The notes: generated from the letters alone by a model not told the origin. A DNA stretch of 64,000 bases from Gemmatimonadota bacterium (GCA_016713435.1 JADJPD010000005.1:422001-486000); one strand, 5' to 3'. Shown: positions 8,680-18,710, numbered from the stretch's first letter. A program made the numbers and translations.

Positions 8680-9351
8680 CTACTCTCCCCGGGCCGGCGC
8701 CAGCCGGTTGGTGAGGTCGAGGGTTGAGGCGTGGAGGTTCATGCCGGCGCCCACGCGGAACCCGACGTGGCCGTTGGTGGCCACTCCTTCCAGGGGGACC
8801 ACCAGGGCATCGAGCCGGTTGACCCGGAGGACCGCCTCCTTGGGGCTCACCACGAGCCGGACCAGGTTCCCCACCACGTTGTCCTTGGCCCCGGGCGCCA
8901 CGGCGTCGGCTCGCCGCCACTCGGCGAGCACCCGGCGGGCCTCGCCCCGCTGCTCCCACGCCGCGACGCTGCCATCACCACGGAGCACGAACGCCACGTA
9001 GCGGGGCGCACCGCCCTCGAGTTCCTGGCCGCCGATGAAGAGACCGTACTCGGCGCCGCGGGAGTTGGGGAAGTGGAAGATCTGCGCCTCGAGGGTGAAC
9101 TGGCGCTCGCCGAAGAAGCGCGGGTCGTAGAAGATCGCGCCGGGGCCGGTGGTCATGTGGAAGCCGGGCGGCATGCGGGCAAAGCCGACGGTCGAGTCGG
9201 TGATCTTGTCGGTGGCACTCGAGACCACGGCGGCGCCGTCGAGCACCCAGCGCCAGCCAGGCGGCACGGGCAACTGGGCGGCCGCCGGGAGGGCCGTGGC
9301 GAGGACAAGAAGAGCGGCGGCGACGACGGCGCGAAAGCGGAAGGGAGTCAT
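8680..9351 (-). CDS. Secreted protein, possible concanavalin/LamG-like or DUF1080-like fold
   Basis: A 223-residue protein with a clear signal peptide (FRAVVAAALLVLATALPAAA, then Q). The mature region is beta-rich: WRWVLDGAAVVSS, MPPGFHMTTGPGAIFYDP, FTLEAQIFHFPNSRGAEYGL, and NLVRLVVSPKEAVLRVNRLD. The pattern 'F-x-L-E-A-Q-I ... E-Y-G-L-F-I-G-G' resembles 3-keto-disaccharide hydrolase/LamG-like sandwich domains, which often bind or process sugars. This is only a fold-level impression. The stop lies 9 bases from that of the convergent plus-strand gene. A small membrane protein gene lies upstream in the same direction and is probably co-transcribed. Confidence 0.65.
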   Translation of the reverse strand: MTPFRFRAVVAAALLVLATALPAAAQLPVPPGWRWVLDGAAVVSSATDKITDSTVGFARMPPGFHMTTGPGAIFYDPRFFGERQFTLEAQIFHFPNSRGAEYGLFIGGQELEGGAPRYVAFVLRGDGSVAAWEQRGEARRVLAEWRRADAVAPGAKDNVVGNLVRLVVSPKEAVLRVNRLDALVVPLEGVATNGHVGFRVGAGMNLHASTLDLTNRLAPARGE

Positions 9352-9357
9352 GGGACC

Positions 9358-9723
9358 TCAGGCCGCCGGCGCGGGACGCGTGCCGAACTTCTGGGTGGCG
9401 TAGCCCACGATGACGCCCACGATCGAGCCCGGGATCATGATCTCCCAGAAGTACTGCTTCCCGGTGTTGGGGTCGGTGCTGAGGGCGATCGGAAGCGCCA
9501 GCAGCGCTGCGACACCGAGGCCGATCAGGATGCCGAGTGGGAGGTTATCGAGCTTGCGCGCGATGAACCCGATGATGAGGCCGCCCACCAGGCCCTTGCC
9601 CATGGACCCGATGACGATGCCGACGATGCCGGGCGCCACTTCAGGGGCCGAGATCAGGGCCGACAGCCCATCCACGGCGCCGAGCGCGCCGCCGAGCAGG
9701 AGGCCGAGGACTGGCTTGTTCAT
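9358..9723 (-). CDS. Small glycine-rich integral membrane protein
   Basis: A 121-residue protein with three or four hydrophobic helices rich in Gly and Ala: VLGLLLGGALGAVDGL, GIVGIVIGSMGKGLVGGLI, IGLGVAALLALPIAL and IPGSIVGVIVGYATQKFG. No catalytic residues or known family are recognised. It begins with ATG 9723 and lies 6 bases upstream of the secreted-protein gene in the same direction. It could be a structural or assembly partner of that protein, but nothing shows this directly. The 78 bases between it and the kinase gene carry a run of pyrimidines but no convincing terminator. Confidence 0.6.
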   Translation of the reverse strand: MNKPVLGLLLGGALGAVDGLSALISAPEVAPGIVGIVIGSMGKGLVGGLIIGFIARKLDNLPLGILIGLGVAALLALPIALSTDPNTGKQYFWEIMIPGSIVGVIVGYATQKFGTRPAPAA

Positions 9724-9801
9724 GTCGATGACTCCAGGGAAGACAAGTTGAGTGTGGGAGGTTCGGGGGACACTCCCTATTACCCGTCCGGCCGTGGGCC
9801 T

Positions 9802-10761
9802 TTAAAGGCCGCGCAAGGCCAGGAACAGCAACCGCATCACGAGGTACGCCACGACCAGCAGGATCGGGGTCTGGTAGCGTCCATAGAGCCGCGCCAGGCG
9901 CTCCGAGACCGGCTCCCGGTAGGCCGCCACCGGCAGGCCGTCAAGGAAGGCGGCGACGTCGGCGGCGAAGGCCTCAACGGTCGGGTACCGGGCGGCCGGA
10001 TCGCCCGCCTTGGCCCGGGCGACGATGGCGCGGAGTGCCGGCGGCGCGTCGGGCCCTGCCAGGGTGCGGAGGACCTCACCTAGCGCGAAGATATCGGCCC
10101 GAGTGTCCACCTGCGACCCGTCGCCGCGGCCCTGCTCCGGGGCCATGAAGCCCGGGGTGCCAAGGGCGGCGCCGGGAGCGGTGTCGTCCGGCTGGGCGGG
10201 ATTCGCCGGCGGGGTGCCGGGTACAGCCGGGCCCTCGCCTGGTTCACGGAGGATCCGGGCAATGCCCCAGTCGAGCACCAGCACCTCGCCAAACGGCCCG
10301 ATCATGACATTGGCCGGCTTGAGGTCGCGATGGACGATGCCCTGGGCGTGGGCGGAGGCCACCGCGTCGCAGACGCGAAGCAGCAGCCGGAGCGTGGCCG
10401 CACGCCCCTGGCCCGCCGCCACCTCATCGAGCCGGCCCCCCCGCACCAGTTTCATCACATAGAACGCGCGACCGTCGGCGAGGACGCCGGCATCGTGGAC
10501 CGGCACGATGCCGGGGTGCTCGAGGCGGGCCAGGATCTCCGCCTCACGGCGCAGGCGGTGCGTGAAGGCCTCCGGGTCGACGTCGGGCCGCACCACCTTG
10601 AGGGCCACCTCGCGCCCCAGCAGGCGGTCGAAGGCACGGTACACCACGCCCATGCCCCCCTCGCCCACCCGCTCGCGGATCTGGTAGCGGTCGCCGGGCA
10701 CCTCCGGCACCCGCAGCACCTCACGGAGGTGGGCGGCGACGGCGTGGGACCGGGCACTCAC
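9802..10761 (-). CDS. Membrane-anchored serine/threonine protein kinase (Hanks type)
   Basis: A 319-residue kinase. GTG 10761 overlaps the sigma-factor stop (GTGA). The glycine-rich loop is VGEGGMGVVYRAFD and the ATP lysine is in VALKVV. The catalytic loop is HRDLKPANV. The metal motif is DWG (LVLDWGIARIL) rather than DFG, common in bacterial kinases. The activation segment ends GTPGFMAPEQ. The catalytic domain is followed by LDGLPVAAYREPVSERLARL and one C-terminal transmembrane helix (ILLVVAYLVMRLLFLAL) with almost nothing beyond, so it lacks an external sensor. Because it is translated with the sigma factor, phosphorylation of that factor or a shared output is the natural hypothesis. Such ECF/kinase pairs are known in Planctomycetes and Acidobacteria. 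Confidence 0.88.
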   Translation of the reverse strand: MSARSHAVAAHLREVLRVPEVPGDRYQIRERVGEGGMGVVYRAFDRLLGREVALKVVRPDVDPEAFTHRLRREAEILARLEHPGIVPVHDAGVLADGRAFYVMKLVRGGRLDEVAAGQGRAATLRLLLRVCDAVASAHAQGIVHRDLKPANVMIGPFGEVLVLDWGIARILREPGEGPAVPGTPPANPAQPDDTAPGAALGTPGFMAPEQGRGDGSQVDTRADIFALGEVLRTLAGPDAPPALRAIVARAKAGDPAARYPTVEAFAADVAAFLDGLPVAAYREPVSERLARLYGRYQTPILLVVAYLVMRLLFLALRGL

Positions 10762-11516
10762 GGGGCGTCGGTCCCGAGGAGTTCGCGGGCCTCGGCCCGG
10801 AACTCCTCCTCGCTGGCGCAGCCTGCGCGCAGGGTGTCGAGCAGGGCGCGGCGGAACTCGCGCCGGGCCCAGGCCAGGAAGTTGGTCACCTGCGTGGCCG
10901 GCAGGGCGAACTCGCGGGCGAGCTCGGCGTAGGTCGGCCGCTCCGCCCCGGAGGCGGGCCCCAGGTCGTACCGCTCGAAGAGCGCGAGGTGCACGGCGTG
11001 GCGGCCATCGGCGGCGCGGTGGCGGAACTCCTCGAGCGCCGTGGCAAAGAGCGCCGCCACCCACTCCGCCCGGAAGCGGGCTTCCAGCACGGCCTCGCCG
11101 TCCACGGCGCCGCCGGCCAGGTCCCGCTCCGCGCCCGCAAAATCGAGCGACAGGTGGGTGGCCCCGCCCCCCCGCTTGAGCCGTTGCCCCGCCCGCCGGG
11201 CGTTGGCGACCTGATGATCGAGGCACCCCCGAAGGAAGGTGCGGAACCGGCCGCGGGCGGGGTCGAAGGTGCGCAGCGTATCGTCGGCGCACAGCCCGGC
11301 CAGGAACTCCTGGGTGAGGTCCTCGGCATCGGGTGGGGCGAGGCGCCACTTGAGCCGCAGGTGGGTATAGACCGGCCGCCAGTAGAGGCGGGCCAGCACC
11401 TCGTGCCCACGCGCCCGCTCGCCCGCGTCGGCCGCGGCCAGGCGCTGGAGCAAGGTCTGCCCGGTCAGGGGGAAGCCGACGGGGCTGGTGACGTAGGGCG
11501 GCGCGTCCGGCTGCAT
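10758..11516 (-). CDS. ECF-like RNA polymerase sigma factor paired with a kinase
   Basis: A 252-residue sigma-70 family protein. Region 2 is recognisable from YWRPVYTHLRLKWRLAPPDA and DLTQEFLAGL. Region 2.3/2.4-like FDPARGRFRTFLRGCLDHQV follows. A region-4 helix-turn-helix lies around TYAELAREFALPATQVTNFL near the C-terminus. The linker between regions 2 and 4 (LSLDFAGAERDLAGGAVDGE) is longer than in typical ECF factors. ATG 11516 gives MQPDAPPYVTSPVGFPLTGQ, a threonine/serine-containing N-terminal extension that could be a phosphorylation target. No anti-sigma gene is adjacent; the kinase fills that position. It diverges from the moxR operon. Confidence 0.85.
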   Translation of the reverse strand: MQPDAPPYVTSPVGFPLTGQTLLQRLAAADAGERARGHEVLARLYWRPVYTHLRLKWRLAPPDAEDLTQEFLAGLCADDTLRTFDPARGRFRTFLRGCLDHQVANARRAGQRLKRGGGATHLSLDFAGAERDLAGGAVDGEAVLEARFRAEWVAALFATALEEFRHRAADGRHAVHLALFERYDLGPASGAERPTYAELAREFALPATQVTNFLAWARREFRRALLDTLRAGCASEEEFRAEARELLGTDAP

Positions 11517-11592
11517 GTCCGTAAGGTGGAGGGAGCGACCGCGACTGTCCAATCCTGGCGCCGGCGCCCCTGTCGGTCCGCGACGGGGCGGG

Positions 11593-11598
11593 TATACT
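11593..11598 (+). promoter_or_regulatory. Candidate -10 element for the moxR/bat operon
   Basis: TATACT stands out in an otherwise G/C-rich 157-base divergent region and lies 76 bases upstream of the moxR ATG. A -35 element is not convincing; the best position holds TGTCGG, about 16 bases upstream. Confidence 0.4.
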
Positions 11599-11673
11599 AT
11601 GCGGTCATTCTCATCGCGTCCCTCGCCTGCATTCTGCCACCGGCGCCTTCCACCACCCCGAGACCCCTCACGC

Positions 11674-12699
11674 ATGCCCTCCGCCGCCAGCGGCTCCCTC
11701 GCCCGTTTCACGCCCGACTCCGCCATTGCCCGCTCCGCCGAGATCGAGGCGGAGAGCGCCAAGTTCCGCGCGGTGCTCACGGAGATCGGGCGGGTGATCG
11801 TGGGGCAGCCGGTGCTGCTCGAGCGGCTGCTGATCGGGCTGCTGGCGGACGGGCACATCCTGCTCGAGGGGCTGCCGGGGCTGGCCAAGACGCTCGCGGT
11901 GCGGACGCTCGCCGCCACCATCGACTGCGACTGCCGCCGGGTGCAGTTCACCCCCGACCTGCTGCCGGCCGACCTCGTGGGGACGCTGATCTACAACCAG
12001 CGGGCCGGCGACTTCACGGTGCAGAAGGGCCCCATCTTCACCAACATCCTGCTGGCCGACGAGGTGAACCGGGCACCCGCCAAGGTGCAGAGCGCCCTGC
12101 TCGAGTGCATGCAGGAGCGGCAGGTGACGATCGGCGGCGAGACCCACCGGCTGGCCGAGCTCTTCCTGGTGCTGGCGACGCAGAACCCGCTGGAGCACGA
12201 GGGGACCTACCCGCTCCCCGAGGCGCAGGTGGACCGGTTCCTGTTCAAGCTGGTGGTGAACTACCCCACGCGCGCCGAGGAGCGGGAGATCATCGACCGG
12301 ATGACCGACACGCGCGAGCCCACCCCCAGGGTGGTGATCCACCCCGACAGCGTGCTCACGTCGCGGGAGATCGTGCGGGGGCTCTACGTGGACGGGAAGA
12401 TCAAGGACTACGTGCTGGACCTCGTGGCCGTGACCCGCGACCCCGCCACGCGCGGCCTCGGCGACCTCAATCAGCTGATCCAGTTCGGCGCCTCGCCCCG
12501 GGCCGGCATAAACCTGGTGAAGGCCGCCAAGGCGCACGCCTTCCTGCAGGGCCGCGCCTATGTGCTCCCCGAGGACGTGCAGGCCATGGCGCACGACACG
12601 CTGCGCCACCGCCTCATCCCCACCTACCAGGCGGAGGCCGACGGCGTCACGTCGGACCAGATGCTCGACCGCATCCTCGCCGCGGTGCCGGTGCCGTGA
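11674..12699 (+). CDS. moxR: MoxR-family AAA+ ATPase
   Basis: MoxR ATPases act as chaperones for assembly or activation of von Willebrand factor type A proteins, encoded next to them here. The 341-residue protein has Walker A LEGLPGLAKT near residue 70, Walker B ILLADEVNRAP near 127, sensor 1 LVLATQNPLEHEGTYPLPEA, and the arginine-finger/sensor-2 region near FGASPRAGINLVKAAKAHAF. Family length and domain order (AAA_3 then AAA lid) are normal. ATG 11674 is preferred over upstream starts because the sequence before it is the divergent promoter region. DUF58 follows after 20 bases. Confidence 0.93.
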   Translation: MPSAASGSLARFTPDSAIARSAEIEAESAKFRAVLTEIGRVIVGQPVLLERLLIGLLADGHILLEGLPGLAKTLAVRTLAATIDCDCRRVQFTPDLLPADLVGTLIYNQRAGDFTVQKGPIFTNILLADEVNRAPAKVQSALLECMQERQVTIGGETHRLAELFLVLATQNPLEHEGTYPLPEAQVDRFLFKLVVNYPTRAEEREIIDRMTDTREPTPRVVIHPDSVLTSREIVRGLYVDGKIKDYVLDLVAVTRDPATRGLGDLNQLIQFGASPRAGINLVKAAKAHAFLQGRAYVLPEDVQAMAHDTLRHRLIPTYQAEADGVTSDQMLDRILAAVPVP

Positions 12700-12719
12700 G
12701 GCCGGCCGGCAGGTAGCGC

Positions 12720-13606
<887 letters not shown>

Positions 13607-13610
<4 letters not shown>

Positions 13611-14548
13611 GGAGCGGCCTCCTCCCCGCCCTGCTGCTGGCGGTGCTCGCCCCGGCGGCGCTGTCCGCCCAGGGCTTCGAGCTCACGCCCGACGTCCCCA
13701 GGGCGCTGGTGGGAGACGAAGTGAAGCTGACGGTGAAGGTGACGCTGCTCCCCGGGCAGGAGCTGCTGGACCTCGTCCCCAGGAACCTGATCCCGCCGCC
13801 GGCCGGCACGCGGGTGATCCGCGTGGACACGCTGCGCTCCACGGCGCCGCTCGAGTACAGCGGCAAGATCACCATCGCCTGGTTCCGGGTGGGGCCGCAG
13901 CCAGTGCCCACCTTCACCCTGCTCTACCGCCCCGAGCCGAACGCGTTCCCCGACACCCTGGTGCACGCGCCGGTGCCGATGGAGATCGCCTCGCTGCTGC
14001 CGGCCGGCAACCCGTCGCTCAAGGACATCCGGCCGCTGCTCTGGATCAGCGGGCCGGTGTGGCTGCAGATGGCGTTCCTGGCGAGCCTGGTGGGGGGCGG
14101 CTTTCTCTGGCTCTGGTGGCGGACCCGACCGAAGGGCGGCACGGATGCCTTCGCGCCGGTGCCCGCAGAGCTCGACCCGGGCCCGTTCGTGCGCGCGCTG
14201 CGCGCCCTCGAGGCGGTGGAGGCGCGCGCCGCCGCGAGCGGCGCCGGCGTGGATCCGCTCTACGCCGAGGTGGCGGCGGTGCTCCGCAGCTGCCTCCTCG
14301 AGATCGGGGCGCTCCCCTTTCCCGGCCTCACCACGCCCGAGGCGCCGGTCCGCCTGCCCGAGCCGCTGAAGGCCGGCGGCGGGGCCGAGCGGCTGCTCCG
14401 GGTGCTCGGGGACAGCGACCTGGTGAAGTTCGCGGCGGTGCACCCCGACCTGCCCGCGGCCCGGCATCACGTGGAAGGCGCACGCGCGCTGCTCGAGGCG
14501 TGGCGCGCGGTGGCCGAGCGGAAGCCGCCGGCCGAGGAGGCCGCATGA
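13607..14548 (+). CDS. BatD-like membrane-anchored protein
   Basis: A 313-residue protein with an N-terminal signal sequence (LPALLLAVLAPAALSAQ). A beta-sandwich exported region contains PRALVGDEVKLTVKVTLLPG, as in BatD, where oxygen-tolerance domains start with such a strand. One transmembrane segment (WLQMAFLASLVGGGFLWLWW, about residues 145-165) is followed by a cytoplasmic helical domain of about 140 residues. It is shorter than many BatD proteins (about 500-600 residues), so it may hold a single sandwich domain. Position between DUF58 and BatA supports the call. It overlaps both neighbours by four bases. Confidence 0.75.
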
Positions 14549-15536
14549 GGCTGGCGGCCCCTACTTCCTCCTCCTGCTGCTGGCCCCGCTGTGGGTGCTG
14601 CTGCAGCGTTGGCGCCGGCGCACCCAGCCGCCGGCGGAGCGGCTGGCCTTCCCCGGCGTCCGGCTGGTGCGGCAGGCCGGCTCCACGCTCCGCGCGCGCT
14701 GGCACGCCCTTCCCGCCACGCTCGGACTCCTGGGCCTGACGCTGCTGGTGCTGGGCCTGGCGCGTCCGCAGGTGCCGGGCAACGCCGACCCGACCCGCAT
14801 CCGCTCCCGCAACATCATGCTGATCCTCGACATCTCGAGCAGCATGAAGGCCACCGACTTCAAGCCCGACAACCGGCTCGGCGTGGCCAAGACGGTGCTC
14901 CGCGACTTCATCAAGCACCGCCAGGGCGACCTCATGGGCCTGGTGGTGTTCTCGAGCCGGGCCTTCATCCAGGCGCCGCTCACCACCGACGTGGACGTGC
15001 TGGACCGCCTGATCGACCAGGTGGACATCGGCATGCTCCCCGACGGCACCGCCATCGGCACCGCCATGGCGCTCGGCCTGTCGCAGCTCAAGAACCTGCC
15101 TGACAAGGCGTCGGTGGTCATCCTCATCACCGACGGGGCCAACAACACCGGCGAGCCCACCCCCCGCCAGGCCGCGGAGGCGGCGAAGGCGCTCGGCATC
15201 CGGATCCATACCATCGGCGTCTCGTCGCCCGACACCACGGCCATTGCGCTGAACGGCGTGTGGAGCCTGCGGAGCCTCTCCGGCCGGCTGTCCACCAAGG
15301 ACGAGGCCGCGCTCAAGGACATCGCCGCGCGCACCGGCGGGCAGTACTACAAGGCCACTGACCCCGAGGTGCTCCGGGCGGTGATGAACGAGATCGACCC
15401 GATGGAGCGGATCGAGGTGAAGGTGAGCGAGACCCGGCGCTACCACGAGCTCTTCCCGTGGTTCGTGAGCCTGGGCCTCGCCCTGCTGCTCGGCGAGCTC
15501 CTGCTCAGGGCCACCTGGCTCCGGACGCTGCCATGA
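14545..15536 (+). CDS. batA: BatA-like vWA protein (start region frameshifted)
   Basis: A membrane-anchored von Willebrand factor A domain protein. The MIDAS motif is DISSSM (LILDISSSMKATD), with the Thr residue in QAPLTTD and the Asp in VVILITDGANNTG. A C-terminal transmembrane helix (FPWFVSLGLALLLGELLL) ends the protein. ATG 14545, overlapping the previous stop, begins MRLA. The typical BatA continuation PYFLLLLLAPLWVLLQRWRR lies in another frame, so one base appears missing at about 14557-14563. Insertion of one base gives a residue between A4 and P6, as in the family pattern A-D-P, and a normal 330-residue protein. The Bat operon is linked to aerotolerance in Bacteroides; the job here is inferred from synteny. 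Confidence 0.87.
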
Positions 15537-17347
15537 GCCTCCCCTTCGCGCAGCCCGGCGCGCTCATCCTGCTGCTGGTACTGCCGGCACTCTGGGTCAT
15601 CGCGCGCGCGGCGCGGGCCGAGCGCCGGACGGCGCTGTCGGCGTGGGCGGCGCCCGGGGTGCTGGCGCGAACCTCGGCGCTGCCGGAAGAGGGCGGCCCC
15701 CGCTGGCGCACGCTCCTCCGCTGGGCCGGGCTCGCGTGCGTGGTGGTGGCGCTGGCGCGCCCGCAGATCGGGCGGTCCCCGGCCCAGGTGGCCAAGACGG
15801 GACGCGACCTCATCGTGGCGCTCGACCTGTCGCGCTCCATGAAGACGGAGGACGTGGGCCAGGACCGCCTGTCCCTGGCCAAGCGGCTGGGGTGGCAACT
15901 GGCCGCCGCGCGGGCCGGGGACCGGGTGGGCCTCGTGATCTTCGGCGGCGGCGGCTTCCTCCAGCTTCCCCCCACCACCGACCTCGGCACCTTCCAGCTG
16001 TTCCTCGACGCCGCGAGCTACGACGACATCGCCGATCCCGCCACCGACGTGGCCGCGGGCCTGCGGGTGGCGGAACGCGTGCTGCGGCGGGAGGGGGCCG
16101 GCATCGGGTCGCGCGCGGTGCTCCTGCTCTCCGACGGCGAACGGTCCGAGGGCCCCCTCGACCCGGTCCTGGACCTGTACCGGCACGCACGCCTGCCGGT
16201 CTTCGTGGTGGGCGTCGGCACCCGCGCGGGGGGTCAGGTCCCGGCCGACACGGCGGACCACGAGGGCGAATGGCACCTGGACGGCATCGGCCGGCCGGTG
16301 GTCTCCCGGCTGGCCGAGGAAGATCTCCAGCGGATCGCCGAGGCCGGCGGCGGCGCCTATGCCCGCTGGGACGACAAGACCGCCCTCGACCGCCTGGCCA
16401 GGGACCTCTCGACACTCCAGCCCCGCACCCTCACCGGCCAGCCGGCGGACGAGCCCACCGAGTGGTACCAGTTCCCGCTGGCCCTGGGCCTTGTGCTCCT
16501 GCTCGCCGACCTGATCCTCGCCAATCGTCCCCGCGGGCGTCCGGCGGCGCGACCCACGCTCCGGCCGCAGGGAAGGACCGCCGCGGCACGCTCGCCTGCC
16601 GGCGCGGCGCACGGCGGCGCCCCGTGGCGCCCGGCGCTGGGCGGCCCGCAGGCGGCCGCCCGGGTCGGCGTGGCGACGACGTTCCTGCTCACCCTCCTCT
16701 CCTGCACCCCCACCAACGACGCGGTGCGCGGGCGGCAGCTGTACGAGCAGGGCAAGTACCTCGAGGCCTACGAGGCCTACCAGCGCCTCCTGTCCCAGCA
16801 GGGTGGCCCTGCGGTGCGGTTCAACGCCGGCAACAGCCTCTACCGCCTGAAGCAGTACAACGACGCCGCCAGCACCTGGCGCGAGGCGATGAGCGGCGAC
16901 GACCGCCTCCGGCAGCAGGCCTTCTTCAACATGGGCAACGCGTACGTCCGCGCCGCCGAGGACGCCAACGCGCTCAGCGACTACCTCGGCAAGGCCATCG
17001 CCGCGTACGAGGAGGCGCTGCGCCTCGACCCCACCGACCGGGACGCCAAGTGGAACCTCGAGATCGCGCTCCAGAAGCGGGGCGACGTGCCGCAGCAGGG
17101 CTCACGTGGCCGTGGGGGCCGGGCCGACTACGGCCGCGGCAACCGCGAGGAGGGCTACGAGGAGAACCGGGAGGCCGCCGTGGGCGCCATGGCCGGCGGT
17201 GGCCAGGGCGGCGACGAGGGCGAGTCGGTGGAGGAGCTGAACGAGGAGCAGGCCCGCTCGCTGCTCGACGCGGTGGAGCGCCAGCAGCTCAACAGCCACG
17301 AAGGCAAGCGGCCGAAGACGGGGCCGGGGGCCAACCGGGACTGGTGA
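15533..17347 (+). CDS. BatB-BatC fusion: vWA domain plus TPR domain
   Basis: One uninterrupted 604-residue frame. Residues ~1-330 are BatB-like: two N-terminal transmembrane helices, vWA domain with MIDAS DLSRSM (Asp 98) and LLSDGERSEG, and a helix FPLALGLVLLLADLILA. After a basic/Pro/Ala linker, a hydrophobic segment with a lipobox-like TTFLLTLLSCTP (Cys 391) precedes a BatC-like TPR region: GRQLYEQGKYLEAYEAYQRL, FNAGNSLYRLKQYNDAASTW, FFNMGNAYVRA and AIAAYEEALRLDPTDRDAKW. The Gly/Glu-rich tail ends KTGPGANRDW. In other genomes BatB and BatC are separate genes. Here either they are truly fused, or a lost stop/indel merged a lipoprotein gene with batB. ATG 15533 overlaps batA. Confidence 0.85.
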   Translation: MSLPFAQPGALILLLVLPALWVIARAARAERRTALSAWAAPGVLARTSALPEEGGPRWRTLLRWAGLACVVVALARPQIGRSPAQVAKTGRDLIVALDLSRSMKTEDVGQDRLSLAKRLGWQLAAARAGDRVGLVIFGGGGFLQLPPTTDLGTFQLFLDAASYDDIADPATDVAAGLRVAERVLRREGAGIGSRAVLLLSDGERSEGPLDPVLDLYRHARLPVFVVGVGTRAGGQVPADTADHEGEWHLDGIGRPVVSRLAEEDLQRIAEAGGGAYARWDDKTALDRLARDLSTLQPRTLTGQPADEPTEWYQFPLALGLVLLLADLILANRPRGRPAARPTLRPQGRTAAARSPAGAAHGGAPWRPALGGPQAAARVGVATTFLLTLLSCTPTNDAVRGRQLYEQGKYLEAYEAYQRLLSQQGGPAVRFNAGNSLYRLKQYNDAASTWREAMSGDDRLRQQAFFNMGNAYVRAAEDANALSDYLGKAIAAYEEALRLDPTDRDAKWNLEIALQKRGDVPQQGSRGRGGRADYGRGNREEGYEENREAAVGAMAGGGQGGDEGESVEELNEEQARSLLDAVERQQLNSHEGKRPKTGPGANRDW

Positions 17348-18256
17348 GCCACCGGGCGCGGGTCTCCTGCCTCTGCCTGCTGCTCGCCTGCAGCGGCCCG
17401 CGGCCCGACGCCCCCGGCGACGGCGCCCTCACCGCCACCTCGACCTTCCAGGCCCTGCTCGACTCGGCCGGGCAGCACCGCCACCGGGTCACCAACGTGC
17501 GGTACCTGGCCGTGCGGCACTCCACCCGGGACGGCGTGGAGCGGGTCCTGCTCCGGGAGACCTACGTCCAGCGCTGCTGCACCGAGGGCGAGCGCGAGGT
17601 GGAAAGCACCGTGCTGCTCGAGGGCCTCGGCGATGTGGCGCAGCCCGCGGCCACGCCCGCCTGGCGCCAGACCTTCCCGGCCGACGCCGGCGAGATCTGG
17701 GGCGACCTTCTACCGGGCCATTCAGCACGGCTGCTGTGACCAGGCCGACGCCCTGAGCTACGTGCACCTCGGGACCGGTGCCCTCGCCTTCGTGGTGAGC
17801 GCCGCGGACCGTCCCCCGGCGCAGGCCCTCGCCACGCTCCGGGTCCCCAATTCCGCCCTGGTCCGGTATGCGGGCTCCTCGACCGGGTCACCCCCGTGGA
17901 GTGCCTGGAGGCCCTGACGGACTCGACGGTCGCGGGGGTGCTCCAGTACGGGTCGGGAGGGCCCTGGGCGCCGGTTCGTGCTGCGGAAGGAGGGCGGCCG
18001 GGGGCTCGACTACCGGCTGGACCGGGTGAGCTTCCGGATTCCGGGCCGCGAAACCGCGGCCGACGGGAGCGCGGACCTCTGGTCGGCCGACGGGCAGGGC
18101 GACCCGGCGGCCCTGTCGGGGTTCTGGATCCTCCTTACGCTGAGCGCGTACGACGATCCGCCGCTGGCCATCGAGGTCCCGGTGACCGCCGACGCCCCCG
18201 ACCCCGCCCGGGCGAGCCTTCCGGGGGGGTGGGCCCTGACGGCCGGGGGTTCGTGA
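17344..18256 (+). CDS. Hypothetical lipoprotein, interrupted by three frame breaks
   Basis: GTG 17344 overlaps the stop of the BatB-BatC gene. It starts a lipoprotein signal (RARVSCLCLLLACSGPRPDA; lipobox LLAC). The coherent protein has to be stitched from several frames. The first frame runs to about 17700 (FPADAGEIWG). The next reads TFYRAIQHGCCDQADALSYV to about 17870. The first frame returns for GLLDRVTPVECLEALTDSTV to about 17955. The last part starts RRFVLRKEGGRGLDYRLDRV and stops at 18256. Two extra and one missing base would restore about 303 residues. Since flanking genes also carry indels, errors are likelier than decay, but a pseudogene cannot be excluded. No known domain is recognised. 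Confidence 0.6.
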
Positions 18257-18365
18257 GCCCGCCCCCTACCGCCAACCCCGCTTCCTGACTAGGTTTGCGC
18301 CTCCACAATTCACCCTCCCGGGACCTCTCACCAGGGCCCGGGCGCCTAGACCAGAGGAAGGTGAC

Positions 18366-18710
18366 ATGCCCCGTCCGTACGAGGCGGTCTACATCTTCGA
18401 TAGTGCCCTCGAAGAAGCCGCCATCAACGAGAAGCTCTCCCGCTTCCACGCCCTCGTCCCGCAAAGTTCCGGTGAGCAGCCCAGGCTGAATCACTGGGGC
18501 AAGCGCACGCTCGCCTATCCGATCAAGAAGAAGGAGACCGGCTACTACGTGGTCGCCAACTTCCAGGCGGAGCCCGCGCAGCTGCCGGAGTTCGAGCGTG
18601 CCATCAAGCTCGACGACGGCGTGCTGCGCCACCTCGTGGTGGTCGACGAGTTCGACTACACGCCGAGCCGCGCCCCGACCGACCGCAAGTTCGAGGAGGA
18701 CGACGAATGA
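18366..18710 (+). CDS. rpsF: 30S ribosomal protein S6
   Basis: S6 binds the 16S rRNA central domain together with S18. The 114-residue product shows the family start PRPYEAVYIFDSALEEAAIN and the conserved HWGKRTLAYPIKKKETGYYV segment, with an acidic C-terminus (FEEDDE). AGAGGAAGG precedes the ATG. The 109-base leader (18257-18365) holds G/C-rich complementary segments (for example CCTCT near 18320 with AGAGG near 18353). They could form an S6:S18-type autoregulatory hairpin, but I cannot confirm the conserved bulge by eye. The stop overlaps rpsR (ATGA). Confidence 0.96.
   Translation: MPRPYEAVYIFDSALEEAAINEKLSRFHALVPQSSGEQPRLNHWGKRTLAYPIKKKETGYYVVANFQAEPAQLPEFERAIKLDDGVLRHLVVVDEFDYTPSRAPTDRKFEEDDE

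Noticed and set aside
18300..18365. S6:S18 autoregulatory leader before rpsF
   Set aside because: Complementary segments exist, but the conserved bulge and spacing could not be confirmed by eye.
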